Assembly: GCF_024763615.1 (NCBI RefSeq)
Contig: NC_077224.1
Coordinates: forward strand, 89,166,712-89,230,711
Length of the DNA: 64,000 bases
Origin: Phlebotomus papatasi
Taxonomy: Eukaryota; Arthropoda; Insecta; Diptera; Psychodidae
Direction of reading: 5' to 3'
Part shown: positions 1 through 13,120 of the stretch, piece by piece
Layout of the letters: each line of letters opens with the position of its first letter
How positions within the stretch are numbered: position 1 is the stretch's first letter
Translations under genes and position numbers: made by a program
The notes under the pieces: generated by a model
The model's database searches: none
What the model was told of the DNA's origin: nothing
The model's input: the letters and a program-made list of their open reading frames with translations, nothing else

Positions 1-2440
1 TCTCCTGAGATTCGAACCCAATTTATCATATGGCATTTCCAGAGTGTTACATAATTCCCTTCCTAGAAGAATTTTCATCAATGAATGATTTTTGATGTAC
101 TTATCTCTTCAATTTGACGGTTTAATGATTTCAAAATAAACGGTCATTAATACAAATTGACGCGAATAAAATTGTTCGGAGCGTCAGGAGCTTTCGGAAT
201 GAAAAATCATAATTTCTCTATAATTACCAAAAAAATGGTCATAGCCGAGACACGAAGTGTAAAAAATGGTTATCGCTCAGTTGTCGCTGTCTCGGCTTTT
301 TACACCTACCCCAGCTATGTGGGCGCTCTATATCTACATCTTATTATTATTATTATTATTATTATTTATTTCAATCAATACCAATAGGATACGCTCCTCT
401 TACATGGTTTAAAAAAAAAGAAAATCAGAAAATAATAACAGAGAAGAAAGAAAGGAAAAATAGAAACGAATTTGGCCTGATCCAGTCTGGTAGAATCTAG
501 CGATGCCGATCAAAGATGATCTGGCATGCAAAGGAATGCTTATTGACCATTCTTTTCTACGTCAGTCTAACCGTTCTAACCTAACCATTCTAATAATTTA
601 TAAGATCTCAAAGAACATACATACATATTATAAGATTATTAATATCAGTTGAATAGTTTCGAGACTTAACACTTTTCTTATTATTTGACAACTTTGATGA
701 CCTGCAGCGCCCCTTGCAGTCGACTTCTAAACTTTTCTATATCGTCATCTTGTAGGAGTTTTCGAGACCTTTCGATTGAGTGTTCATTGATTAAGTTCGG
801 TTGATAAATCTCTGAGATATAAGGTTTAAAGTTTTGACTTTCAGCCATCATCTTTCTACGTCCTCCTTCGCATGTTATGTATTGTAAAGACAAATGCTTT
901 TATGTCCATTTCGAGAATATGCAGTCAATTATTATATTTTATGTTGGAATTTAAGTTTTTCCTTAAAAAAAGGACAGTTTTTTCATTTTTATGTCAATTG
1001 GCACGATTTTACATATTTTAGAAAGGTTTTAGAAATATTCACATCGTCTCTTAACATTAAAAATTCCTAGTGTTATCACAAGGATCACTTCTTTATTGCG
1101 GTATATCTCAGATTTAATATGGTAAATTTTAATAATTATAATGTGAAAAGGAAAAGTTTGTCTGAATGACTCATCTCGTCAAGAAGCAGTATTTATATTA
1201 GTTACTTAGTTAGTTATCATCAAGTAGTACTTTAGAATACTTATTTTCTAGCACAAGAAAAACTTTGAAAACAAATTTTCTATCACTTAATTCTCTTACT
1301 CTCGTAACTTCTTCTCAAGTTTAAAGTAAATGACCTAATTACATGAAGCAAATTTTTATAATCTTCGCAGGAATAGTGCTGATAAAATAAATAAATTTCC
1401 TTTCATTTTATTGTGTGTAAATATGTCAAATAAATAACTCTTGCATGGCAAGGCCAGAACTGAACGAACATACACTTAGCACAGCAATTAATTCCAACAA
1501 ATTATTTCTCAAAAACATCCATTTTATTTTGCAATGCCAAGGAGAAGAAAAATCCTATTACTCATGTGATACCATCTTTTAGCTGTTTTATGTTGCAAAC
1601 AACAAGATAATAGCAAGGTCCGCATTTACCCCAAAAATCCATGCTATTCACACATGCTCTGGACGAAAAATGAGATTTACGTAAGGATGGATTGTAACAA
1701 ATGTAATTTTGAACCATTTGTTATGCAGCCAGCGAAGAATTACATAATATACAAATACAAATGTATCTACAGTTAAGGCTAGAAAAATAGGACGCCCATT
1801 GCTAGAACTACATTGTCGCATTGTGATTATTTCTGACAACTTTCATTACTTTGTCTTGATTTGTAGTCATTTATTTGTTTAGAATTTTTCAAAAAATGCT
1901 AATGAAGTTTTGACTAACGATTTTATAAACAATTGACTTTGACAGCAGATTGTCACGCCATCTTCACGTCACACTGAATAATTTTCTTTATGCTTTTTAG
2001 TTATTTACCACATTTTCTGCAGAATTAATATTCATATTTAAACAAAAATGGAAAGAAAGATAAGTGTATCATGAATTAATTGGAACATTGTAACACTTGA
2101 AGTAGGTGCCTTATTTTTATGTCATCCACTGTAAATAGCATATACCCATACTATGTGTGATAACTTCCCATCTGATAAAAGTAAATACACCATAGAAACT
2201 CTCATGCTGATAATTGGAAGCTGATAAAGCGTATATTGCTCTTACATATCCATTTCTTCGCATTTTATATTGCCTTCCACAAACAAAACATCCCCATAAA
2301 CTACTGAAAAATATATGCATTGGCTCAGAATACTTATAAATATTTTCGTAAGTATATGTTAGTATATATATAAAGCTTCCCTCTATTCCAGGAATTTTAA
2401 ATACATTTTGCATCACTTTTTCTACCCTTAAGCTCGAGAG
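1..2440. other. AT-rich stretch, no gene seen
   Basis: Apart from the microsatellite there is nothing I can assign. A minus-strand open frame at 681-893 ends DIEKFRSRLQGALQVIKVVK and looks slightly protein-like, but has no supporting splice site or match. Confidence 0.5.
341..367 (+). repeat. ATT microsatellite
   Basis: About nine uninterrupted TTA/ATT units. Confidence 0.95.
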
Positions 2441-2449
2441 AATGGATCA

Positions 2450-3300
2450 TTTGAGAAAAAGGGGTGGAAAAGCGTCTCAGGCTTTGCAAAATGCTTGAAT
2501 TTGTGTCTTAACTTGAATGATACACCTCAAAAGTACTTTCGTATTATTTAGCGTTTACCGGTTCTCAACTGATTTGAATCGACTCAAAAATCATTTAAAA
2601 GATCATGCAAAATAGCATAAAAGAAACAGATTTGGTTTTGGGATTAAAAATTGTTTACCGATTAATGGCTGGTTTATAACCGAATCATAGCCCATTTGAA
2701 TCGGTTCAGAATCGTTATAAATTTCAAGACCTTTCCAAAAATCCCAAACATTATATCATTCGGTTGACCCGTGACCTTGAAAAATCGTTATTAGGAATAA
2801 TTCAATGATGTTTTCGTTTGAGGACGAAATGTTCTCTTGGACAATCTTTAAAACATATTCAAAAAATGAAAAATACCGCCAATGAAACATGGTTTTGGAG
2901 GAATAGAGGAGGTGTAACAGTGAGAAAAAAGAGGGTGCGATTAACTTTTTTTCCTCGTAACTTTAACATTTTTAGGTGTAAAAATATATCAACGTTTTTT
3001 AATGTTAATTTTGTGCCTTTTTAGGGGTAAAATTAACATGAGAAAGGGTAACTTTTTCCCCAAATACACCTAAAAAAGGTAATATTTACACCGATTTCGG
3101 ATCAATAATGCAGGATAAAATTAACATTTCCGGAATGTTATTTTAACTTTTTCGGATTTCTCTCAGTGAAGGGAAATCTGAGGAGTATGTGAATGGCCCT
3201 CCGGTAGACTTACAGAGGGTCCCCCTAAGATACTAAGTCTATATCACTAACCGTTTGGCCTCTAAAGCTGACGCGAGTTTTTGCAATTGGTTCAGTTTTC
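2450..3300 (+). repeat. dispersed repeat family A, copy interrupted by a MITE
   Basis: Same block order as 55190-55800. A CAGTGAG...CTCAGTG MITE (2918-3168) interrupts it after AGGAGGTGTAA. Further blocks (GGCCTCTAAAGCTGACG) follow the MITE. Confidence 0.7.
2918..3168 (+). mobile_element. CACTGAG-type MITE, copy 1 (251 bp)
   Basis: The left terminus CAGTGAGAAAAAAG has one change; the right is TTTCTCTCAGTG. Internal blocks GAGGGTGCGATTAAC, TTTTTAGGTGTAAAAATATA and ATTTCGGATCAATA match copies at 12839 and 19789. It sits inside a family A repeat. The superfamily is unclear. Confidence 0.85.
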
Positions 3301-5040
3301 AAAGACCTTTACAATGAATCTCCAGTTTTACCAATCGTTTGAAAAATAAGCTTTCCAATATCTTTTTAATTTTTGTCCTTGAAAAACTGTAAAGACGAAT
3401 ATGACAAGGTCATTTTTAGATAAGAATGAAAAGTACGTATGAAATGAAGATCCTTTAAAACAAAGCGAATACAGTTTTGAGATAGATAAGAGTCCTAAAG
3501 AAGCAATGGACATTCCGAGAAGATCTCAAGGTCCTATATCAAACCGTCAGTATTTCGTTATTCACTCAAAATCGAAAGATTATATATCCTACTCCTTCTG
3601 TGAAGTTCGAGCAATAAAAATTACCCTATGTAGCTCAATTTATTGTATTTTGAGAAACAAGAGTAAGAAGTTGTCGACATAAATTTGGTTTCCCAGACGA
3701 TATGAGATGGAAGGAAAATTGCCGCCATGGCAGAGAGACGCCAATCCGATTGAGCCAAAATTGGTGGGTAGAGCCACGAATAAACCGCAAATTGCATATA
3801 GCAGAAATGTTTTTCGAGGAGTTGGCATCAATAACTCTAGAGGCCAAAGACCACAAGAAGATGCCAAAGAAGGCGGTCACAATCTTACTCAAATCATTAT
3901 TTCATCCTTTACCCCGCTTTTGGTCTAGTAATATGTTCGCAAGAACTTTATGTAGAGTCTCCCATTCTGTGTGAGATATAAACATTTTTCTCACTGTTGA
4001 ACCTTTGTTGAATATATCGCTATTGTCGAGGCGTCTATTTTTCATCACCTCTTGCAATAAACTTTTTAGAAGTAAAGTTAAGCAACGCTTCACAATTGCA
4101 CCCTTTGTGAAAACTTGTTTTATTAAATTTACAAAGGCTGATCAAGTCTATAGAACGCATATCTTACCATTTCAATTGGATTTGTCTGAGTTGTGGTTCA
4201 TAGAACACTCTACTAACTAAACCAGTTAAAATCGGTTATGGCATTTTAAACTTTTTGATAGTTTCAGACAACTTACCTTAAATGGCCCAAATCAGACGAG
4301 ATTTTTTTTCGCAAAAATAACGATATAATATTCTAAGGTGCGGTAACTGGATCGTTTTCCGAAGAGTGCTACTTAAACGCTTGTTTTTGGACTGATGAAA
4401 TTCTTTTTTACTTCTTCCAAATCCGTAGAATTATTCACTGTTTCATTAAGAAACTAAATATAAAAGAAATTATCAAAAATATGAAAGAAAATTTATAAAA
4501 TAATGATAATACTGATGATAAGAATTAGCCGAAATAGTGCAGACATAAAAGTCTGTACTTACTCTTACCCCATGTTTATTTACTGCCCCAGTCTCCCCTA
4601 AGATATGAGATAAACCAAATGAAATATTAAGTAAATTAAAAAAAACCCGTGGAATTCTTAAAACGACGTACATAGTTAATTTTTGGACTTTTAAAAAGAT
4701 ATAACATTTTTTTCGGGAAGAATAATCCCACCAGATGGCTTATCTTGCTACCCGTCTATATCATCTGTCAAAGTAATCGCATAATTCGTTCAATAAACAT
4801 TATCAGCTCTCAAACAGAAGATGTCTGAATTTTATTTAAAATTTTCGGTTAGAAATAACCGTAATACGAATTACTTTTTTAGTAGACATTTTCGTTTTTT
4901 CCCACTCAATGTTCTATATCGACCGTACTAATTATTCGTTTTGGACAAATTTGTACATTATGGAAAGGTATTGAAATTATCTAATTATTTTTCATAATTG
5001 TTATGGCTTCGTTTAGTTGAAAAATCGAATACAAGATGAG
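3300..5040. other. no gene seen
   Basis: At 3630-3900 the base composition is richer in G and C and three overlapping frames are open on both strands. None has a motif I know. It may be an unrecognised repeat. Confidence 0.4.
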
Positions 5041-5310
5041 GAGACTAGTCCGAATGCTGCCAGACTATTCCCTTGCTCTGATAAGAATATTTTTGGGAAT
5101 TCTGGATAATTCGTTTTCTGTTCGGATTGACTCTCAGCTGTTATCACGGCCTCTGGTAACGGCTCTGTCTAGCCACGGTAATGTCCCCCTGGTGTAGGCT
5201 GCCCCCGGGGGTGCCCTGAGAAAGTTTAAAATCACGATCAGAAAATAAATTTTCTTATCTCGCTGTCCGGTAAATAAAATACCTCAACAGGAATTTATCC
5301 AAGAAATATT
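5040..5310 (+). repeat. moderately GC-rich dispersed repeat B, copy 1
   Basis: It matches 44640-44920 in order: CTTGCTCTG, TCACGGCCTCTGGTAACGG, TGTAGGCTGCCCCCGGGG and AGAAATAAATTTTC-like blocks. It could be a retrotransposon leader. No frame is seen. Confidence 0.55.
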
Positions 5311-5749
5311 CCTAGATAATCTGCCATCGATCTTATGGGTCCGGTACAGGTCATACAGACTTGACATAAAACATGTCAAGAAGCATGCTAATAGTTTTGC
5401 TCTGGAAATCGGTTGTCAATTTGCTAAGATGGTATTTGACGATAAATCCTAATTTTTCATTATTATAAAATACGTTCTTAAAGCTTTGCTGAAGAGGATG
5501 TATTTATTTATTAATATGCTTATATAGCTATTAATAATTTATCTAGATAATAGATTTATAGGTTAACAAATTTGTTTGACGTATCAAGCATCGGACGTTT
5601 CAATCGTAGATGACCAGAAAATAGAACACTTTATCAGGCGATAGTTATAGTTAAATGAATCCTAAAATTATCATCTCGATTCATAAAATCGATTATTTAC
5701 AGTTGCTTTAGTTTATCTTGGGAAGATTTTAGACATTTATTCGTTGATA

Positions 5750-5860
5750 TTTCAATTCAATTCAATTTGTTTTCATTTCATTTTGTCTTCTTACTCCCCT
5801 TCCCATGCGTCCATCGCCGTCTTAGCGTTGATTCTAGCCTTCAGGAGTAAACGATGTTTA
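5750..5860 (-). repeat. copy of the AAGACGGCGGTGG retro-repeat with simple tail
   Basis: The core AACGCTAAGACGGCGATGG lies beside a TTCATTTCATTTTG / CAATTCAATTCAA tract that corresponds to the simple tail of the 29.1-kb copy. Confidence 0.55.
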
Positions 5861-8800
5861 GTCCTAGTAAACGATATTTTTAGGGGATAGTGGGTAATTT
5901 CAAAATATTTGATATGATAGAATATCAAATATTCTTAATATAATCTATATAATATTTATTATCCAAAAATTTTATATTTTCTGAAGGTCTTGGATGCGTA
6001 AACTGCCTTACTCTCTTTTATTTTTTTCTCACTCTAAAGCTTTTTAAACTTGAATTTTGGCTTTTAAATTTATTTTAACGCCGAACTTTCATTAAATTAC
6101 CAACTACAAAGGATCAATCTATAGCCTTATCATTAGCTTTGATGCCTCGGGTCAGTTTGTAACCATTGACAGAATTTCAATTAGCATAAAAATGAGCTTG
6201 ACCCAAACATAGTCTGTTAATATGCGTTAAATTTGTTGCCCAATGTAGTTGACAGATACGATAATTGGTAAAATGGTGTCGGGAATTTTTTGTATTCACT
6301 AAATTAGATTAATTTCCAAATGTACTTGTACAGATAGTATCCTGTGCAGTTGTTTGAAATTTATCTATTGATTTGTCGGTGGAAATTTGGCAGTTGTTGG
6401 GAAATTGTTGTGTCTTGTGGAGATTGTTTGGGGTTATTGGATTTTAGCTTCGGTAAGCTCTTTGGAGACACTGATGGAAATTGCAGAGTCTGTGATGAGG
6501 GTGGAGGAGTGAATGTTGCATGAAGTTTCTCTTAATTTATTCGTTAGTTCGAAACACTAGAGCGAAATGGCATGGAGTGTAAAATAAAGTTAGGGACTTT
6601 TAGTGTCATCACAGTTATTTCTATAGACACGTTCTTGTGAAAGGACACATTGTATATTGATAGGGGAATGTTCTCTGCTTGAAATAGTCCTCCGTAAACT
6701 TTACAATCTCCCTGAAAACTTTCTGTTTGATTAAGGAAGTCGTGATGGAGTGGATATAGGAATTTTCTTTTAAAGGTTATCAACATATAATCACAATGTT
6801 TGTCACCCTGCCAGATGCATCAAGTTTGGACATTTCCTTCCTGGACAGTTAATTAGACCAAAATCAATTTGCCTCAAAGTTCAAATTTCCCTATAAAATT
6901 AAAATCCGTAATGTCTCAGTGGAACTTCTTCGGAAACGAGTCGGTATAGATATTTGGAAGTCCATCTGGATTTCCACGAGTTTAGTTCGTTCCTAAAGAA
7001 GCTTTTGTGCTTGAAAAAGCATAGAGACGTTTGACTAAGCGATATTTCCAGAGACGGAAATATCCTTATCAATTCCATGGAATTGTCTGAGGAAATTTCC
7101 CCTAGATATGTCATTGTAATTGGCTTTTTTAAACTAAATTCATAAAGTTTATTTTTCAAAGGTTTTTGAAGTTATCTTAGAAATAATAAATCTATAAAAA
7201 ATCCGCATCATTCCGCGGAAATAATTCTCCGATTGATAAAAATATGTAAGAGGTTTCCATGAAATTTTCCCAGATTTAAATTTAATGAAAATGCGTAGGT
7301 GGACTTTAAAGAAAAAAAATGAATAACAAGAAATTGATAAAAAAAATCTTGTAGATTTCCAAGGAATTCCGTTGGAGCTTTCCTATTTGTTTCTTTTTTC
7401 TACTTATTCTGCTCTTTTATGGCAGTTCAAGAAGAATATCGGTTGACATTCACATAACCCAAAGTTAGCAGGAAATATACGAAAACACTGAACCTTTCTG
7501 GATTATGATTTCATTTATGGAGAAGAGATCTACCTCGGTATTCCATCGGATTTTTCCCTGATCTATTTTCTTCTTCTCCTCTTTAATATGATTATAGGGT
7601 CCCCACAATAAAAACACTTAGACAGTTTTTATCCACAGAATTCCTCTCGAATTTCCTTAGCCATTTCCAGTTCCTCAAATGGAAGATCCTTTATAATTTC
7701 ATTTCATGCTGAAAATTTTTTATAGGGTTAGGGCTTTTATGTGGGAAAATGAAGGGGCACGAAGAGAAGAAAAGTCAATTGCGTGTGAAATGTGAAATGA
7801 AATTAGCAGAATTGGGTGGGTGAATCTTGTTGTGGACCTTTCTGGAAATTTACCTCACTCTTGGGATGGTCATGAGCCCCATATTTGACCTCTCTCCGTG
7901 ACGATCTTCAACGTTTTTCATCCATATTTTGTGTAACAGAGGCAAACATCACGTAATACACTTGGTAGAGAAAAGAGAGTGTCCTCTCGTAGATTTCATC
8001 CTGACATAATTCTATTTACCTTGTAGGAAATGTCTCAAACATCCACCAGTAGATTCTCTTCTCACTTTTCCATGATAAAATGCAAAATTGCCCCATGACC
8101 CCCCATTCCAAAAATTTCTCTCGTCCAGAAAATTCATGCTTGTTGCCTTCTGCAGGAGTGCCCCTGTGAACAATGTTTGAATTTTTGAGGGGATATTTAA
8201 TCAAATGTAAATCAAGAAGGGAAAATTTGCATCTCACCATGTGAGGAGTGGGTGCGGCAATAAAATTAAAACATGCACGAAGATGGAGATTATATGTGAG
8301 CAACTTTGTGGTTTCTTGCTGTAATATACTTATACATAGTCACTGCGTAAATGTTTCTGTACAAAACAGTCCTGAAAAGTTTGTTTGAGACACTGCTTTA
8401 ATTAGTGACTTTCTTCTGAAATGTTGCCTTTTGAATTCGATTGCAATTAAATACATGTACCGTAGTTGTATGTTTAAATCAAAGAGGTTACCAAGGGTGC
8501 CGATCTGTCGATTTCCTGCTATACCATGACAATCTGCCTCTATCTCGAGGAAATTGGGATGATCTACCGATTTTTAACTCCAAAACGGCAATACTTTGAC
8601 AATCGTCGCTCATGGTCTGCTCTGAGAGTCACTTATTCCCTTGGGGTTACCGAAAACCATACGTTGATATCCTTAACTATCCAGTCTCTGGACTTGCCAA
8701 AAATAGACAGACTATCAGTATATCAGAATTTTTCTAAATATGAGAACATAAAAATATTTTTTATGAGCATTAGCGTAACTATTTAAAAAGTTCTTAGTCA

Positions 8801-9600
8801 AAAGTCCTTAATTAAGTACTTAGTGAAAATACTTATAATGTAAATATTATAAAAACTACAAGTTATTTAATTAAGGGCTTTTACAAAGGACTTAGTAGTA
8901 GTTTTGCTGACGTTTGTCTTATTTTCATATATTTTTAAGTAGTTGAATGTACTTAAAACTACTTAAAATTATGTCATTGTGCTAAGAACTTAGTAAGTTC
9001 TTAATGAGTTCTTAATGTGTCAGCAGGGACGCCCCCATTAGAATGAATGGAAATGAGCGAAAATCAATACATTTTCTAAATCTTTTGCAATTACCGATAC
9101 TTTTAAGAAATCTGAGGGGGAATGTAATGAATTTTATATCTTTAGTAGGGAACGGTTTTAACCAGCAGGGGCAGGCTTTCAGGGTTCGCACATACTCTAG
9201 CTTCAAACACTAAATTTTTCCATATTCCCTTAATTAATTTGTCCTATCTATGGCGATATATTATAATAGCTCGTCTTAAGTGACATATTTATAAACATTT
9301 ATAATCAAAATTATAAAGTGTTCGAAGTCAGAGTGTGTGCGAAGTCTGAAACCCTTCCCTTGTGGGTGTTACTTCGTAGTAGTGGGATTGACCATCAATT
9401 TATCGACTTTGTACATAAATATTTTCGGAATTAATTTCATTTTTATTGCTCGAACTCCACAGAGGGAGCAGTATGTAAAATCCCTCTGTCACGCTGTTTG
9501 TCGATACTATCGTTGACACGTCTGAAGCCCAAACGGTTAGAGATAGCAACTTGCGACTTTCGGAGGACCTTCCATATATCGAACCTGGGATCATTAATAT
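5860..9600. other. no gene seen
   Basis: Mostly unique AT-rich DNA. At 8785-9020 CTTAGTA and AAGTACTTA motifs recur in both orientations and may mark an old inverted-repeat element. Confidence 0.4.
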
Positions 9601-9604
9601 GTTT

Positions 9605-9990
9605 CAAATTTTCCTCTTAACCCTTCGCTTCCACTTCAAAACCATATTTTTTGGGATTGCTCGAAAACGCATCGGAAATACCATTGAATCATTCTTATAA
9701 TTACGGTTTTGAAAACTTAAAGGTTTAAAAAGCTATAAAGAGCGTATTTCTCAACAGATTGGTATCATATTTGAGCTTGTTGGAAAAGTCTTGGATTTTC
9801 TAACAAGTCTGTACCAGTTTCAATCAGTTCTGAATCAGTAATGAACCGACTAAACCGGTAAATAAACGATAATTACTTTTTATCCGAAAATCAATGTTTT
9901 GAGCGATCTTTTGAGTAATTTGTGAATCGTTTGAATCGTTTAAGTAATTTATGAATCAAAGTCACGAGTTCTTGTGCTTCGCAAAGCCTG
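9605..9990 (-). repeat. dispersed repeat family A, reverse copy
   Basis: Read on the minus strand it gives GGCTTTGCGAAG, the GAATCGATT-like runs, ATTAGGAAT-like and GAGCAATCCCAAAAAATATG blocks of family A. A shorter piece of the same family lies at 33860-33960, and a weak one at 21880-22010. Confidence 0.6.
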
Positions 9991-10040
9991 GGACAATAAA
10001 GTAAAGTTCAAGAGTTAGGTATCACATTTTCTTATGCCAG

Positions 10041-10231
10041 CTTCAGACTGGAGGTTTAGCCCAGTTCCCGAAGGTCTCAAAAATCTAAATAACAAGAAGT
10101 TTTATTGATTTTTCAAAATCTAATGGATCATTTGCCCTTAATATCCAATTCTAAACAACAATTTCCTAAAAAATCGTACCTGATAAGGAATTAGAGAAGT
10201 TAAGCCAGATAGCTAAGCCTTAGGTCTGAAG
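10041..10231 (-). mobile_element. CTTCAGAC-type MITE, copy 1
   Basis: Ends CTTCAGACTGGAGGTTTAG and, inverted, CTTCAGACCTAAGGCTTAG. Sister copies at 29745-29930 (other orientation) and a deleted one at 36102-36227. A remnant may lie near 63350-63440. Confidence 0.7.
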
Positions 10232-10386
10232 CCCGTATTATTGTCACCTCTCTGTGCGGTAACACAAAATATACTTGAAAATACATACCATGCGAACAAA
10301 AGTCTGTTCAAAAACACTCACATTAAAATATTTGAAAGCATACTAAACTAATCTTTAGTGAGACATCATTGTTGTTTTTTTGTCCC

Positions 10387-10870
10387 GGTGGTTTCAAAAG
10401 TACAGGGAATATTAAATAGGCCACGCCCATAAATAATTTTAGATCATGTCGTTTTTATGGGCAATTTAAGTAAAAATACTTATTTTTAAATGTTTTGCTA
10501 TATACTGAACCTTTGGGTGAATTATCTTTACAATCTTGATTACTGGGCAGTTGCTATAGTTTTGGTTATGTTAAATAAGCCACGCCCTTGACCACGCCCA
10601 TTAATTTTAGGTCATGCTTCTTTCATGACAAATCAAAGTTACAAATTTAGAGTTTTAGGTGTTTTGGGATATTGTAAATTATTCTAAAGTGGAGCATCTT
10701 TGCAATTTTGGTTTTCGGGCTGTTGATAATGTTTAGAAAAAAGTCACGCCCATAAATAATTCAAGTTTAAATACCTTTAATGAATAAAACTAAGTATGTA
10801 ATTTAATTTTTTTGTGTTTTCACCTCTCTGAGAGATGTACCCTTGCAATTTTTATTTTGAGACAATTACA
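10387..10870 (+). repeat. tandem array, about 160-bp unit, three units
   Basis: CACGCCC-centred units start near 10421, 10580 and 10745. The segments between share TTTTTGGTTTTGGGC-like blocks and a TACAATCTTGATT / TGCAATTTTGGTT block. CCACGCCC or its complement also appears at 14711, 14893, 15304 and 17773, suggesting further decayed units. Confidence 0.6.
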
Positions 10871-10880
10871 AAAGTTCTGT

Positions 10881-11096
10881 AGGGGAATTCTATAATACTA
10901 TGACAATGTCATATGACAAATTTTCGTGATAATTCGGCCAATTAAAGGCCATTCAGCATCGAATGGCATTTGCAATTAGGTTTATGAAGCTTTCACTAAT
11001 TGAAATTAATCGCATTTTTGAATAGTTCTTCCGATCTTACTACATAAAAAAATTGAATTTGTCATATGACATTGTCATATTCTTACAGAATTCCCC
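10881..11096. mobile_element. GGGGAATTCT-type palindromic MITE (about 216 bp)
   Basis: The left end GGGGAATTCTATAATACTATG and the right end inverted, GGGGAATTCTGTAAGAATATG, both lead into ACAATGTCATATGACAAATT. The target duplication is not clear. Confidence 0.75.
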
Positions 11097-11099
11097 AAA

Positions 11100-12380
11100 A
11101 TTTTAATTTAGAATTCAAGTATTGGCATTGACGGTAAAAAATGAACTTGAGAAATATTATGCCAAGAAGGAATATTAAAAAAAAATTAAACTGCTTCTAT
11201 ATGAGTCAAGTAACGTCATCAATTTTAGTAGTGGACAAATTTAAATATTTAAATATTCTTATATAAGGCAAGTTTGGAGTTCTCTATTGCAGAGTGTAGT
11301 TTTCTCTGATGAAAATGCAAGTGCTGGGTGAAATTTTTAAGTTCTCCATTTACGTAATTGCAAAAATGTTGATGACAAGAGATACACAAAAGGGGGGAGG
11401 AAGGGTGGCGGGGGTGGGTGGGTGACGTAAAGCATGGGGTGGATGAAAAGCACCTGAAGGTTCTCCATTGTGTATTAGTTTATATTTCATCCCCCTGCCT
11501 TTTCTTTTTTTTTTTTAACTTCATGCCACAATTTTTTATTCCGCCGTGTTTGTCTCTTACCATCCTATCTCTTTGTCCTTGTGCCTTCCGCACAACCAAA
11601 AATTCCTCCGTCATATTTTCCTATTGTGAACAATTTTATTCATGTTTATTTTAATTATTTAAAAGCTTTTCATCAACATGGCAGGAAGGAATTTTCCCTT
11701 AGAACCACCCCACACTCACGGCAATTTCGAGAGGATCAAGCACAATAAATTGTCAATTTTCATTTGGGTAGGCTGCTAAAGTGTGGGTGGTCTTTTCTGA
11801 GGGGGGTTGTTTTGAAGGAAAAGACAGTGAAGTCTTTTGCAGAAGCATTTCCTTCCATTCAAAATCATCTCCATCGTAAAATTCAAATGAAGATAAAAGG
11901 AGAGGGTGGAAGTGTCTGAAGATGGGGATTCCCAGTCTCTATCTTTTTTTGGGGGTGAAACAGATACCCCAAAGAGGAGGGTGATAGGGGGCTGATTCAG
12001 AGAAGTATAAATTTGCTATATCATCAAAAGGCAGGGCACCCCATCTTACAGTTTGTTGAATTCAATAGAAAAGAAGAATATTAATATACCAGGTACTGAT
12101 AATCACAGGGATGATTTTTCCTTCTTCATGGATACTTTGGCACAATAAGATAGAGAGAGGGAGAATGTGAGAGAATGAAAGATCACGAATGACTGAGACT
12201 TTTCCTGGGTAAAGAGGCAAGAAAGGATGAAGAAAAACATAAACATGGTGAAAGTTGTCCGATTAAAATTTTGCGATAAAGTAGAAAATGATTTGTAGTA
12301 TGGGCAAAGATTTTTCATGTTCAGGGTTTGGGAGTAAAAGCTCCTGATAAGCTGTGGTTGTTTCACTGGAAATTCGGTGG
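11100..12380. other. no gene seen
   Basis: It has alternating purine-rich and pyrimidine-rich tracts, with G-runs at 11390-11425. It looks like single-copy non-coding DNA. Confidence 0.4.
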
Positions 12381-12620
12381 GGATTTCAGTGGCGCAATAG
12401 GCAAGACAGCTGGTCTTGGGCGGACGAGATCTCTGACTCGACTCTCAAAGTTGTGAGTTCGAGTCCCGCCCGGTGCAAACAACTGAATGTCAGAAAAATA
12501 CATTTTCACTTTGATAGTGGTAGGTTGAGTGATACGCCGATGCTCAATTTGTTTCCAGACTGGGAAGTATCCATCCAGCTTGCTGAAAAAATCCTGAACT
12601 CTTTGAAAAGCCCAAATTAG
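12381..12620 (+). mobile_element. tRNA-derived SINE
   Basis: The head has a tRNA-like A box (AGTGGCGCAATAGG, 12389-12402 region) and a B box (GAGTTCGAGTCCC, 12455-12467) about 60 bases apart, as for RNA polymerase III. A non-tRNA body follows. The cloverleaf is not intact, so this is not a tRNA gene. No poly(A) or clear target duplication was found, so the 3' limit is approximate. Confidence 0.7.
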
Positions 12621-12838
12621 CTATTCAAAGGAGTCGACCGTCCACTTCCGATCTTCGGAAACCTAGATAACTTTTTCTTAAATCAATTATATTCTTCAGT
12701 CGAACATTTTAAAGCACTACTGAATGGAAATTGAACCTCAATCTTCGGGCATATGAAAGGTACTTACTTATCAGGGAACATGGAAGATACATTCCTATTG
12801 AGATAGATGGCGCATCCAGATAATCGAATGCACAGTTA

Positions 12839-13090
12839 CACTGAGAAAAAAAGAGGGTGCGATTAACTTTTTTCCTCATATCTTTAACACTTTTTAGGTG
12901 TAAAAATATATCAACATTTTTTAATGTTAATTTTACACATTTTGAGGGTAAAATCAACATGAAAATAGGGTAACTTTAACCCCCAATACACCTAAGAAGG
13001 ATAATATCTACATCGATTTCGGATCAATACTGCAGGGTAAAATTAACATTTCCGGAATGTTATTTTAACTTTTTCGGATTTATCTCAGTG
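12839..13090 (+). mobile_element. CACTGAG-type MITE, copy 2 (252 bp)
   Basis: Termini CACTGAGAAAAAAAG and TTTATCTCAGTG, flanked by TA on both sides. Interior collinear with copy 1. The retrotransposon 3' end begins just after it. Confidence 0.85.
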
Positions 13091-13120
13091 TATTCTATCA
13101 CGTGAAAAATTTCAAGTGTA

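Noticed and set aside
1..20. GGGTTCGAATCTCAGGAGA on the minus strand, like a tRNA T-arm
   Set aside because: The T-stem does not pair properly and the rest is outside the window; a SINE B box is as likely.
681..893. 70-residue minus-strand open frame ending FRSRLQGALQVIKVVK
   Set aside because: Somewhat protein-like, but no splice context, family match or signal supports it.
3635..3974. several overlapping frames on both strands
   Set aside because: Overlap on both strands reflects base composition; no motif recognised.
10387..10870. possible CRISPR-like array
   Set aside because: Units of about 160 bp, imperfect, eukaryotic context; not a repeat-spacer pattern.
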